DNA of 15,254 nucleotides from the NCBI GenBank assembly GCA_900542115.1, contig UQMC01000039.1, positions 1 through 15,254 of the forward strand, given 5' to 3'. The position numbers and the translations under genes are program-made. The notes under the pieces are model-generated. The model was not told the DNA's origin and did no database searches. It saw only the letters and a list, made by a program, of their open reading frames with translations. This document shows positions 1 through 7,068 of the stretch, one piece after another. Position 1 is the first letter of the stretch. The number at the start of each line of letters is the position of its first letter. The stretch comes from an uncultured Oscillibacter sp. GTDB taxonomy: Bacteria > Bacillota > Clostridia > Oscillospirales > Oscillospiraceae.

Positions 1-43
1 ACCGAGATCTACACTCTTTCCCTACACGACGCTCTTCCGATCT
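1..43 (+). other. Illumina TruSeq adapter remnant (not genomic)
   Basis: These bases are identical to the 3' part of the Illumina TruSeq universal/P5 adapter as I know it, ending in the familiar CTCTTCCGATCT. Genomic sequence starts at about position 44. This is untrimmed library adapter left at a contig end. It should be masked, and it means the gene at 44-129 is cut by the assembly rather than by biology. Confidence 0.97.
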
Positions 44-129
44 TCCTCATCGTCATTTTGCTTTTAGTCTGCTGCGGAAACGGCAGCGGCTGCGGCAACA
101 ACTGCAGCTGCGGCAATTCCTGTTGCTGA
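44..129 (+). CDS. 3' end of a small hydrophobic Cys/Gly-rich protein (partial)
   Basis: An open frame runs from the first genomic base to TGA at 127-129, and its start is lost at the contig end. The visible residues are a hydrophobic run (LIVILLLV) followed by a tail made almost only of Cys, Gly, Asn and Ser (CCGNGSGCGNNCSCGNSCC), with eight Cys in 19 residues. I recall similar very short proteins, a membrane-like segment plus a Cys/Asn/Gly tail, in Clostridia, where they are usually annotated as hypothetical. I do not know a function. The Cys density could suit metal binding or crosslinking in a spore or envelope layer, but that is speculation. The gene converges on tmk. Composition alone could produce such a frame, so confidence is moderate. 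Confidence 0.55.
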
Positions 130-134
130 CGCTC

Positions 135-153
135 CGGCGGGCACCTCCCGCCG
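135..153. terminator. GC hairpin between convergent genes
   Basis: A perfect 7-bp stem (CGGCGGG/CCCGCCG) with a 5-nt loop lies in the 37-nt gap between the Cys-rich ORF and the tmk stop codon. No T-tract follows on either strand, so it may be a weak bidirectional terminator or mRNA 3'-end stabiliser. Confidence 0.3.
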
Positions 154-166
154 CCATGGACAGGCC

Positions 167-832
167 CTACAGCAGGGCCCGCACTCGCCGGTATACCTCA
201 TTATGGATGTCCTCCGGCGTCCGGGGCGCGCCGTTTTCGGCGCAGTCGATGACCTGCCAGCCGCAGCGGCGCACAATGGCCCGGGCATTCTCCCGGCACG
301 CCTTCAGATACGCCTCATCCTGCTCATGAATATCGGCATGTGTCCCGGCGGCCTGCTCCCGCTGCCGCAGCATTTTCTCCGTGATTTCCGTTGGCATATC
401 CAGATACAGCACCAGATCCGGCTCTGGCAGTCCCAGCAGCCGGTATTCCAAATCGAACAGCCAGTCCAAAAATGCCTCCCGCTCCCCCTCCGGCAGCTTG
501 GACGCCTGATGCACCGCGTTGGAGGTGGTATAGCGGTCCGCGATCACCAGCCCGCCGCTTTCGTAAAATGCGCCCCAGTCCTGCTTATAGGAGGCATAGC
601 GGTCCATGGAAAACATCAGTGACGCCGCATAAGCGTTCACATCACCGGGATGGCGGCCCAGCTTCCCGTCCAGATACTCCTGCACCATAGCGGCAGAGGG
701 CTTTCCGTACCGGGGAAAGTCGATATTTTTATAGGCAACACCCTCACGCGTTAGCCGCTCGCACAGCAGCCGGGACTGCGTGGCCTTGCCGGAACCGTCC
801 GTCCCCTCGAATACGATGAGCTTCCCTTTCAT
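167..832 (-). CDS. tmk: thymidylate kinase (dTMP kinase)
   Basis: The 221-residue product phosphorylates dTMP to dTDP in the cytoplasm using ATP. Its length is typical of the family. The N-terminal P-loop is FEGTDGSGKATQ (residues 8-19). The DRY signature is at 99-101, within ADRYTTSNAVHQ, and a LID-like Arg-rich stretch follows DMPTEIT (about 145-165). The residue after the P-loop lysine is Ala rather than the usual Ser/Thr, although the next residue is Thr. I have seen this GKAT form in Firmicute annotations, so it is probably functional. The ATG overlaps the stop of the upstream glycosyltransferase (ATGA, 829-832), and AAAGGAG lies just before it, so the two are translationally coupled. 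Confidence 0.93.
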   Translation of the reverse strand: MKGKLIVFEGTDGSGKATQSRLLCERLTREGVAYKNIDFPRYGKPSAAMVQEYLDGKLGRHPGDVNAYAASLMFSMDRYASYKQDWGAFYESGGLVIADRYTTSNAVHQASKLPEGEREAFLDWLFDLEYRLLGLPEPDLVLYLDMPTEITEKMLRQREQAAGTHADIHEQDEAYLKACRENARAIVRRCGWQVIDCAENGAPRTPEDIHNEVYRRVRALL

Positions 833-1551
833 TTTCTGCTCCTTTTCTCCTGCCGCACATGGACGAGGAACAGCGGCAGGCGCAGCATCCGTCCGACGCG
901 CTTGGGCTCCTTACACAGCCGGTAGAACCACTCCAACCCATGATCGGACCAGAACTTCGGCGCCCGCTCCACGGTGCCGGCGAAAACATCCATGCTTCCG
1001 CCGAGGCCGCACAGCAGCCGCGCCCCGGTGGCGGGGCCGTTCTTTTCCATCCACAGCTCCTGCTTCGGCGCGCCAAGACACACGAACACGCAGTCCGCGC
1101 CGCTTTCCCGAATTGCTTCGACAACAGGCGCATCCTCTTTAAAGTATCCATCATGGGTCCCGGCAATTTTCAGTCCGGAATATTGGGCCTTCAGACGCGC
1201 TGCCGCCTGCTCCGCCACGCCGGGCTTTGCTCCCAGCAGATAAAGGGATTTCCCCCGCTCCGCCATTTTACCCATGAGGCCCATGGCAAATTCAATGCCG
1301 GGGGTCTTTTCCTTCAGGGGCGTTCCCAGCATGGCCGCGCCCTTGATGACGCCGATTCCGTCCGGCAGCACCAGCGCCGCGCCGTTGACCGCCCGCATGG
1401 CCTCCGGGTTTTCCCGGCAGACCTCCACGATCTCCGGGTTGGGCGTCACCACATAGTGACAGCCCGCCTCGTCCAGCAGCGCCGCGCCCCGGTCAATGGC
1501 CTCCCGCAGCGTCAAATTATCAAAGCCAACGCCCAATACGTTGATTCGCAT
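829..1551 (-). CDS. WecG/TagA/CpsF-family glycosyltransferase
   Basis: The 240-residue product belongs to the family (GT26) that transfers N-acetylmannosamine or a similar sugar to an undecaprenyl-linked GlcNAc acceptor in teichoic-acid or polysaccharide synthesis at the inner membrane face. Visible motifs are TPNPEIV (36-42), PDGIG (63-67) and GLGGSMDVFAGTVERAP, followed by GLEWFYRL. Thr36 and Asp64 line up with the conserved Thr/Asp pair of Thermoanaerobacter TagA. The basic, hydrophobic C-terminus (RVGRMLRLPLFLVHVRQEKR) resembles the membrane-recruiting tail of TagA. I chose ATG 1551 over GTG 1560 because the GTG lies inside the ribosome binding site AAAGGTGG. No other cell-wall genes are nearby, so the substrate is unknown. 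Confidence 0.9.
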   Translation of the reverse strand: MRINVLGVGFDNLTLREAIDRGAALLDEAGCHYVVTPNPEIVEVCRENPEAMRAVNGAALVLPDGIGVIKGAAMLGTPLKEKTPGIEFAMGLMGKMAERGKSLYLLGAKPGVAEQAAARLKAQYSGLKIAGTHDGYFKEDAPVVEAIRESGADCVFVCLGAPKQELWMEKNGPATGARLLCGLGGSMDVFAGTVERAPKFWSDHGLEWFYRLCKEPKRVGRMLRLPLFLVHVRQEKRSRK

Positions 1552-1575
1552 ACGCTCCACCTTTCATGCCGTCCA

Positions 1576-1601
1576 TTGACAGGTGTCTATGCACCTGTCA
1601 A
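1576..1601 (-). promoter_or_regulatory. Perfect 10-bp inverted repeat in the glycosyltransferase/tmk leader
   Basis: TTGACAGGTG and CACCTGTCAA flank a 6-nt loop inside the 5' UTR, about 25 nt before the ATG at 1551. As RNA this is a stable hairpin with no U-tract, so it is not an obvious terminator. As DNA it could be a dimeric repressor operator. The 5' arm (GACAGGTG) resembles the ribosome binding site (GAAAGGTGG), so the 3' arm CACCT could alternatively pair with that site. Confidence 0.5.
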
Positions 1602-1654
1602 CAGATGATACCGCACTCCCGAATGGCAGCCAGTACCATAGTAATACAGGATAA

Positions 1655-1684
1655 AGTATACCACACCGCCACACCGTTTTTCAA
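1655..1684 (-). promoter_or_regulatory. Sigma-A-type promoter of glycosyltransferase-tmk
   Basis: On the minus strand, TTGAAA (1679-1684), an 18-nt spacer and TATACT (1655-1660) are preceded by an extended -10 TG. The transcript should start near 1648, giving a leader of about 97 nt. It lies between the EamA terminator and the glycosyltransferase gene. Confidence 0.7.
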
Positions 1685-1709
1685 GAGGGCAGTCCCCCTC
1701 ACCGCGCAG

Positions 1710-1739
1710 AAAAACAGCGAAGCCCTTCGGCTTCGCTGT
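1710..1739 (-). terminator. Intrinsic terminator of the EamA gene
   Basis: On the minus strand, a perfect 11-bp stem ACAGCGAAGCC/GGCTTCGCTGT with a GAAG loop is followed by five T. It begins 19 nt after the transporter stop codon. Confidence 0.9.
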
Positions 1740-1757
1740 CTAAATGGTCCTTTGCGG

Positions 1758-2660
1758 TCACACCGCCGCCTTTTTCTTTTCCGGGAGCTGGGCCAGCACC
1801 ACTGCCGCCAGCATTACCGCACAGCCGAAATACTCCCGGCCGCTGAGGCGGTCCCCCAAAATCACGGCGCCGGAGATGGCGGCAAACACGGATTCAAGGC
1901 TCAGCAGCAGCGAGATGACCGCGGGGTCGGAATCCTTCTGCGCCATGATCTGAAGCGTGTAGGCAACGCCGCTGGACAAAATTCCCACATACAAAATCTG
2001 CCCCATGGCACCCTGAATCCCCGCCCATGTGGGCGTCTCAAAGAGCAGCGTCCCTGCCAGCGAAAAAATGGTCATGAAAAAAAACTGGGCGCAGGAGAGC
2101 TCCACTCCGTCCACATATTTTGCAAAGTGATCCACAAAGAGAATCTGTCCCGTGAACACAAAGGCGCACAGCAGCACGCAGAGATCGCCGGAGGAAATGG
2201 TAAAGCTCTCCGTAACGCACAGGCAGTACAAGCCCACCACCGCCAGCGCCACGCTGAGCCAGATGGTGCGGGGCACCCGCTTTTTCATAAAAAGGCCGGC
2301 AATGGGTATCAGCACAATGTAAAGCGTTGTAATAAAGCTCGCCTTGCCGGAGGTAGTGGTCTCCAAGCCCTTTTGCTGAAGATAGGTGGCAAGGCCCATG
2401 GCAACGCCGCAGCAAAGGCCTCCCAGCAGCAGGTCCTTTTTCGACCGGGTGGTGCTGACGGGCTTGCCCTGCCGCCTGCGGACTGCCTGCAGAACCACGC
2501 ACAGCACCAGCAAAAAGGCAAAGGCAATGACCGCCCGGGACGCGTTGAACGCAAAGGAGGGCACGGCCCCCGCTGCCATACTCTGCGCCACAAAGGCCGT
2601 TCCCCAGATCAGCGCCGCCAAAACGGCGTAGGAGGACTGCCGCAGGGAATTGTGCTTCAT
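1758..2660 (-). CDS. EamA-family (DMT superfamily) membrane transporter
   Basis: The 300-residue integral membrane protein has about ten hydrophobic segments arranged as two EamA repeats. It starts with the family-typical N-terminus YAVLAALIWGTAFVAQ (11-26). The second repeat begins near GDLCVLLCAFVFTGQILFVD, and it ends in a charged tail (PEKKKAAV). Members export amino acids, purines or other metabolites by drug/metabolite exchange, and the substrate cannot be read from sequence. ATG 2660 is preceded by AAGGGGAG at good spacing. It has its own promoter (2715-2743) and terminator, so it is monocistronic. Confidence 0.88.
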   Translation of the reverse strand: MKHNSLRQSSYAVLAALIWGTAFVAQSMAAGAVPSFAFNASRAVIAFAFLLVLCVVLQAVRRRQGKPVSTTRSKKDLLLGGLCCGVAMGLATYLQQKGLETTTSGKASFITTLYIVLIPIAGLFMKKRVPRTIWLSVALAVVGLYCLCVTESFTISSGDLCVLLCAFVFTGQILFVDHFAKYVDGVELSCAQFFFMTIFSLAGTLLFETPTWAGIQGAMGQILYVGILSSGVAYTLQIMAQKDSDPAVISLLLSLESVFAAISGAVILGDRLSGREYFGCAVMLAAVVLAQLPEKKKAAV

Positions 2661-2714
2661 AAAACTTGCTCCCCTTCAAAAGATATGATAAAATAAAAAA
2701 AATTTGATTGTTCG

Positions 2715-2743
2715 ATTATAGTAAAAATCGGCCCGCTCCGCAA
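2715..2743 (-). promoter_or_regulatory. Promoter of the EamA gene
   Basis: On the minus strand, TTGCGG (2738-2743), a 17-nt spacer and a consensus TATAAT (2715-2720) are followed by an A/T-rich leader of about 45 nt and the Shine-Dalgarno site. Confidence 0.65.
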
Positions 2744-2773
2744 GGGGGCTGTCCTCACTTTTCTGCGGACTGC

Positions 2774-2803
2774 AAAAGCCGCCGGGGATTTTCCGCCGCT
2801 TTT
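2774..2803. repeat. Imperfect inverted repeat upstream of the DNA glycosylase
   Basis: AAAAGC and GCTTTT bracket a largely paired GC core with two C-C mismatches, about 46 nt before the glycosylase ATG. It may be a leader hairpin or an operator. I found no convincing sigma-A promoter for the glycosylase in 2744-2849. Confidence 0.3.
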
Positions 2804-2849
2804 GTGGATTTTTACAACATTTTTGCCGCTTTTTATTGGGAGATGCGCT

Positions 2850-3467
2850 ATGGCAAAGCTGACCCGCGATTTTTTTGACCGGGACACCCTGACGGTGGCC
2901 CCTGCTCTGCTGGGAAAATATCTGGTGCGAAGCTATGGCGGCACGCTGCTGGCGGGCCGCATCACGGAGACGGAGGCGTACATCGGTCGGTGCGACAAGG
3001 CGTGCCACGCCTACAATTACCGCCGCACCGCCCGGACGGAAACGCTGTTTATGGCCCCCGGCCACGCCTATATCTATTTCATCTACGGGATGTACCACTG
3101 CCTGAACTTCGTCACGGAGCCGGAGGGCGAGCCTGCCGCCGTTTTGCTGCGGGCGCTGGAGGGCGCGGCAGGGGTTGACGTCATGCGGCGTCTGCGCTAT
3201 GGGGACGCCCCCATGAACGCTTACCGCCGGAAAAACTTCCTCAACGGCCCCGGCAAGATCTGCAAAGCGCTGGACCTCACCACGGCGCAGAACCGGCTGG
3301 ACCTGACGGGGGACACGCTGTTCCTCTGCGATTCCCTTGCAGACATCAGCCTTGCGGAGCCGCCCCACGAACCGGAGCGGCTTTGCACCGGGCCGCGCAT
3401 CGGTGTGGACTACGCGGAGGAGGCAAAGGATTTCCCGTGGCGGTTCTGGCTTGAAAAGGAGCAATGA
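2850..3467 (+). CDS. DNA-3-methyladenine glycosylase (AAG/MPG family)
   Basis: The 205-residue product is a monofunctional DNA glycosylase that removes alkylated or deaminated purines at the start of base-excision repair. It aligns by eye with human AAG. ETEAY (40-44) carries the catalytic Glu42 and Tyr44, His53 matches human His136, YIYFIYGMYHC (74-84) carries the intercalating Tyr76, and AAVLLRALE (96-104) follows. ATG 2850 was chosen because GGGAG precedes it at 7 nt and homology starts here. An in-frame TTG at 2802 would add 16 unrelated residues. The next gene starts 2 nt after its stop, so the two form an operon. Confidence 0.93.
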   Translation: MAKLTRDFFDRDTLTVAPALLGKYLVRSYGGTLLAGRITETEAYIGRCDKACHAYNYRRTARTETLFMAPGHAYIYFIYGMYHCLNFVTEPEGEPAAVLLRALEGAAGVDVMRRLRYGDAPMNAYRRKNFLNGPGKICKALDLTTAQNRLDLTGDTLFLCDSLADISLAEPPHEPERLCTGPRIGVDYAEEAKDFPWRFWLEKEQ

Positions 3468-3468
3468 T

Positions 3469-4116
3469 ATGTATTTATTCGATATGGACGGTACGCTGAT
3501 CGACTCCAACGGCGTATGGAAGGACGTGGACCGGGAATTTTTAGCCCGCCGGGGTCTGCCCTATACCCGCGCCTACTACGAGGGCGTGGCCCACACCATT
3601 TTCCCCCTTGCCGCCAAGTTCACCAAGGAATTCTGCCATCTCCCGGAAAGCGAGGAGGCCATCATGGCGGAGTGGATGGAGCTTGCCAAGGACGCCTACG
3701 CCCATGTGACGGTAAAGCCCGGTGTTCGGGCATTTTTGAAGCAGTGCCGCATGGAAAACCGCCGGATGGCGCTGGTGACCTCCAGCGTGCCGGTGCACTG
3801 CCGCACCGCCATGGAAAAGCTGGGGCTGATGAAATATTTCGAGTCCGTCACCTTCGCGCAGGAGCTTGGCCTCGAAAAAAAGGACAAGCAGCTCTGGCTC
3901 ACCGTGGCCCGGCAACTTGGTGTGGAGCCGGAAAGCTGCACGCTGTTTGATGACAGCCTTGCCGCCTGCCGGGGCGCCCGCAGCGCAAAAATGCGGGTGG
4001 TGGGCGTTTACGATGACTTTTTCGCCGGAGACGAAAAGGAAATGCGCGCCTTCTGTGATGTCTATATCACCGGCTTTGAAGAGCTCCTGTGGAGGCCGGA
4101 GGCTCGTACCGTATAA
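3469..4116 (+). CDS. HAD-superfamily phosphatase (phosphoglycolate phosphatase-like)
   Basis: The 215-residue cytoplasmic hydrolase has all four HAD motifs: DMDGTLIDSN (5-14, nucleophile Asp5 and acid Asp7), VTSS (103-106), a Lys near KKDK (137-140) and FDDS (160-163). The helical cap between motifs I and II marks a subfamily I enzyme, close to Gph/PgmB-like phosphatases. The substrate is unknown. ATG 3469 follows the glycosylase stop by 1 nt, with AAGGAG at 3456-3461. Co-transcription with a DNA repair glycosylase might hint at clearing a sugar-phosphate or nucleotide product, but that is only inference. Confidence 0.87.
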   Translation: MYLFDMDGTLIDSNGVWKDVDREFLARRGLPYTRAYYEGVAHTIFPLAAKFTKEFCHLPESEEAIMAEWMELAKDAYAHVTVKPGVRAFLKQCRMENRRMALVTSSVPVHCRTAMEKLGLMKYFESVTFAQELGLEKKDKQLWLTVARQLGVEPESCTLFDDSLAACRGARSAKMRVVGVYDDFFAGDEKEMRAFCDVYITGFEELLWRPEARTV

Positions 4117-4124
4117 AAGTACAC

Positions 4125-4165
4125 AAAAAATCGCGGCACCGGAGATTTCCGGCGCCGCGATTTTT
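4125..4165. terminator. Bidirectional terminator between HAD phosphatase and proC
   Basis: AATCGCGGC and GCCGCGATT pair around an inner CCGG/CCGG stem with one A-C mismatch. A T-tract follows on both strands (TTTTT on plus, TTTTTT on minus), so it can end both the plus-strand glycosylase-HAD transcript and the minus-strand moaB-proBAC transcript. Confidence 0.88.
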
Positions 4166-4179
4166 GTTGCTCCCGTTTT

Positions 4180-4980
4180 TCAGCCAAGTTCCTTCGTGCG
4201 CTTGCAGGCCGCCTCCACGGCGGCGATGCAGGCCCCCCGGAAACCACGGTCCTCCAGTGCCGCCACACCGGCAATGGTGCTGCCGCCGGGGCTGCACACC
4301 TCGTCCTTCAAAAGCTCCGGGTGCTTGCCGGACTGGAGCACCAGCGCCGCGCTGCCGCGAAGCATCTGCGCGGCGTAGCGGATAGCCTTGCTCCGGGGCA
4401 GGCCGCACTTCACGCCTCCGTCCGCCAGCGCCTCGATAAAGAGATACGCATAGGCCGGCCCGCAGCCGGACACGGCGCTGGCCGCATCAATGAGGTGCTC
4501 CGGCAGCTCGTCCAGCACGCCCGCCGCGCGCATCAGTCCCCGGAAGGCGTCCAGCTCCTCCCCGCTTACGCGGTCATTGGCGGCGTAGAGAATCAGTCCC
4601 TCCTCCACGGTACAGGGGGTGTTGGGCATGATGCGGATGATTTTCTTGTCCGCACCCAGAAGGTCTGCCAGTCTTTCCAGCGTGACCCCCGCCAGCATGG
4701 AGACAAGCACCGCCTCTGAGGACGCCACCGCCTCTGTCAGCCCCGCCAAAACGCCGCTCACCGCCTGCGGCTTTACGCCGAGGAAAACGAACCGGCTGTT
4801 TGCCAGAATGTTTTCCGCCGTTTCCGGGCGGCAGTCCAGCCGAGCCGCCGTGCTTGCAGTGTGCTCCGGGGTGGAACAGGTCACGGCGACCCGCGCTCCG
4901 CCAACCTGCTTAACAGCGGCCACCGCCAGTGCGCCGCCCATATTGCCTGCGCCGATAAAACCGGCCTCATAGCTTGCCAT
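4180..4980 (-). CDS. proC: pyrroline-5-carboxylate reductase
   Basis: The 266-residue enzyme catalyses the last step of proline synthesis, NAD(P)H-dependent reduction of pyrroline-5-carboxylate to proline. The Rossmann motif is GFIGAGNMG (7-15), then MPNTP (118-122), SGCGPAY (171-177) and the substrate-site SPGGSTI (230-236, usually SPGGTTI). The length is normal. The ATG is 12 nt after the proA stop, with AAGGAGAG before it. It is the last gene of the proline operon. Confidence 0.96.
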   Translation of the reverse strand: MASYEAGFIGAGNMGGALAVAAVKQVGGARVAVTCSTPEHTASTAARLDCRPETAENILANSRFVFLGVKPQAVSGVLAGLTEAVASSEAVLVSMLAGVTLERLADLLGADKKIIRIMPNTPCTVEEGLILYAANDRVSGEELDAFRGLMRAAGVLDELPEHLIDAASAVSGCGPAYAYLFIEALADGGVKCGLPRSKAIRYAAQMLRGSAALVLQSGKHPELLKDEVCSPGGSTIAGVAALEDRGFRGACIAAVEAACKRTKELG

Positions 4981-4992
4981 GTTGCTCTCTCC

Positions 4993-6261
4993 TTATCTGA
5001 TCTGTCCGCTGCCGCGGATAATATACTTATAGGTACTCAGCTCATCCAGCCCCATAGGGCCCCGGGCGTGGAGCTTCTGTGTGGAAATCCCCATCTCGCA
5101 GCCGAGACCGAACTCCCCTCCGTCCGTAAAGCGGGTGGAGGCGTTGACATATACCGCCGCACTGTCCGTCCCGTTGACAAAGCGTTCCGCGTTTTCCTCG
5201 TTTTCCGTAATGATGGCCTCGCTGTGGTGGGTGGAGTGCTTCAGGATGTGGGCCACCGCCTCGTCCACGCTGTCCACCACCTTTACCGCTAAAATGTAGT
5301 CCAGAAATTCCGTGTCGAAATCCATGGGCCCCGCCGGCGTTCCGGGGATGATGGCCGCCGCCCGCTCATCCAGCCGCAGCTCCACCGGCGCAGGGCTTGA
5401 CACCTGTACAGACACCTGCACACTCCCTGTCAGAGCCGCGTGCAGCATCAGCAAAAACCGTTCCGCCACGGCACTGTGCACCAGACACACCTCCTCAGCG
5501 TTGCACACGGAGGGGCGGCTGGTCTTGGCATTGACAATGATCTTCAAGGCCATGTCCAAATCGGCGTATTCGTCCACATATACATGGCAGATACCGGTAC
5601 CGGTCTGGATGCAGGGCACCGTGGCGTGCTCCACGCAGGCCCGAATCAGCCCCGCGCCGCCCCGGGGAATCAGCAGATCCACCAGACCGTCCACTGTCAT
5701 GAGGACGTTGGCACTTTCATGGCTGGTGTCCTCTAAAATATTCACGATATCCGGGTTCGCACCAGCCTGCCGGATGCCCCGCTTCAGGGCCGCCACAATG
5801 GCCGTGGAGGTTCGGATGGCCTCCCGCCCACTGCGGAGCACGCAGACATTGCCACTTTTGACGCACAGCGCCGCCGCATCGGAGGTCACGTTGGGGCGGC
5901 TCTCGTAAATAATGGCCACCAGCCCCAGCGGCACCTGCTTTTTGTAAATGGTCATGCCGTTGGCATGGTGAAATTCCGACAGGATGCGCCCCACATGGTC
6001 CGGCAGCGCGGCTGCCGCCCGGATGCCCGCCGCCATGGCGGCAATGCGGCCCTCGTCCAGCCGCAGACGGTCCAGCATCACATCGGAAATATGTCCCCGG
6101 GCGTTCGCCATGTCCGCCCGATTCTGCTCTAAGATCGCAGCGCTGTCCGCCTCAAGGCACGCCGCCATTTCGGTGAGGATTCGGTTCCGGGCGTCTGTGT
6201 CCGTATCCCGGAGGCTTCCCCACGCCGCCTTTGTTTTTTCAATCAGCTCCAGCGTTGTCAT
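4993..6261 (-). CDS. proA: gamma-glutamyl phosphate reductase
   Basis: The 422-residue cytoplasmic enzyme reduces gamma-glutamyl phosphate to glutamate-5-semialdehyde with NADPH. It has the ALDH-like fold, with YESRPNVTSDAA (119-130), VLRSG (141-145) and the catalytic Cys253 in SVCNAEE. FGLGCEMGISTQKLHARGPMG lies near the C-terminus. It starts in a 4-nt ATGA overlap with the proB stop, implying coupled translation of kinase and reductase, which pass a labile intermediate. An oddity is a tandem VQVSVQVS (281-288) encoded by a near-exact 12-nt duplication. Confidence 0.96.
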   Translation of the reverse strand: MTTLELIEKTKAAWGSLRDTDTDARNRILTEMAACLEADSAAILEQNRADMANARGHISDVMLDRLRLDEGRIAAMAAGIRAAAALPDHVGRILSEFHHANGMTIYKKQVPLGLVAIIYESRPNVTSDAAALCVKSGNVCVLRSGREAIRTSTAIVAALKRGIRQAGANPDIVNILEDTSHESANVLMTVDGLVDLLIPRGGAGLIRACVEHATVPCIQTGTGICHVYVDEYADLDMALKIIVNAKTSRPSVCNAEEVCLVHSAVAERFLLMLHAALTGSVQVSVQVSSPAPVELRLDERAAAIIPGTPAGPMDFDTEFLDYILAVKVVDSVDEAVAHILKHSTHHSEAIITENEENAERFVNGTDSAAVYVNASTRFTDGGEFGLGCEMGISTQKLHARGPMGLDELSTYKYIIRGSGQIR

Positions 6262-7037
6262 GTATTTGCCCTCCCTGTCAAAAAGCGGGTGCCTACCGGC
6301 TTACCCGCCGCAATATCGTACAGCAGCTCCGGGGCCTGCCCGTTGGCGATGACCATTTCACAGCCCGCCGCCGTGGCAATCTGCGCCGCGTGGAGCTTGG
6401 TGGCCATGCCGCCGGTCCCCAGCGCGGAGCCGGCCCCGCCGCCAAGGCGCAGAATATCCTCCGTCAGCTCCGGCACCACGGAAATGAGCTTGGCGTCCGG
6501 GTTTTTATGGGGGTCGCTGTCATACAGTCCGTCAATGTCCGACAGCAGAATCAGCAGCTCCGCCCGGACAGTGGCCGCCACCGTGGCGGAGAGGGTATCG
6601 TTGTCCCCGATGACGATTTCATCCGTGGAGATGGTATCGTTTTCATTGATGACCGGCAGCGCCCCCAAATCCAGCAGCCGTTCCAGTGTATTATGGAAAT
6701 TTTCCTTGCGGACACCGCCCTCGGCGATGTCCGGCGCGGTGATGAGCAACTGGGCCACCGTATGATTGTATTCGGTGAACAGCTTGTCATAGAAATACAT
6801 CAGCTCGCACTGGCCGATGGCAGCCGCCGCCTGCTTCGTAGGCATATCCGCCGGACGCCCCGGCAGGTTCAGCTTGCCGACGCCCATGGCAATAGCGCCG
6901 GAGGAAACTAAAATCACCTCATGGCCCGCGTTTTTCAGATCGCTTAAAACCTTGCACAGCCGCTCCATCCGCTGAATGTTCTGCCGCCCCGTGGGGTGGG
7001 CCAGCGTGGAGGTGCCGACCTTGACTACGATTCGCAT
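6258..7037 (-). CDS. proB: glutamate 5-kinase (short form without PUA domain)
   Basis: The 259-residue product phosphorylates glutamate, the committed and normally proline-inhibited step. It has the amino-acid-kinase fold with KVGTSTL (6-12), SSGAIAMG (45-52), INENDTI (130-136), SDIDGLYDSDP (166-176) and GTGGMATKL (207-215). It stops just after KPVGTRF, where E. coli ProB (367 residues) continues into a PUA domain. The short form is known in other Firmicutes. AGAGGA precedes the ATG. It overlaps proA by 4 nt and lies 31 nt after the moaB-like gene. Confidence 0.95.
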   Translation of the reverse strand: MRIVVKVGTSTLAHPTGRQNIQRMERLCKVLSDLKNAGHEVILVSSGAIAMGVGKLNLPGRPADMPTKQAAAAIGQCELMYFYDKLFTEYNHTVAQLLITAPDIAEGGVRKENFHNTLERLLDLGALPVINENDTISTDEIVIGDNDTLSATVAATVRAELLILLSDIDGLYDSDPHKNPDAKLISVVPELTEDILRLGGGAGSALGTGGMATKLHAAQIATAAGCEMVIANGQAPELLYDIAAGKPVGTRFLTGRANT

Positions 7038-7068
7038 TACATTTTCCTCTTTTCGTATTTGGCGCGGC

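Noticed and set aside
1566..2696. 376-codon plus-strand frame opposite the EamA gene
   Set aside because: Antisense shadow; it also crosses the EamA terminator and promoter, and its composition is not protein-like.
2676..3509. 277-codon minus-strand frame opposite the DNA glycosylase
   Set aside because: Antisense shadow of a well-supported glycosylase that extends through the EamA promoter region.
5398..5421. CAGGTGTCT similarity between the proA repeat and the leader palindrome at 1576-1601
   Set aside because: The shared words are short, one copy is inside coding sequence, and the proA copy is a direct repeat rather than a palindrome, so chance is the simplest explanation.
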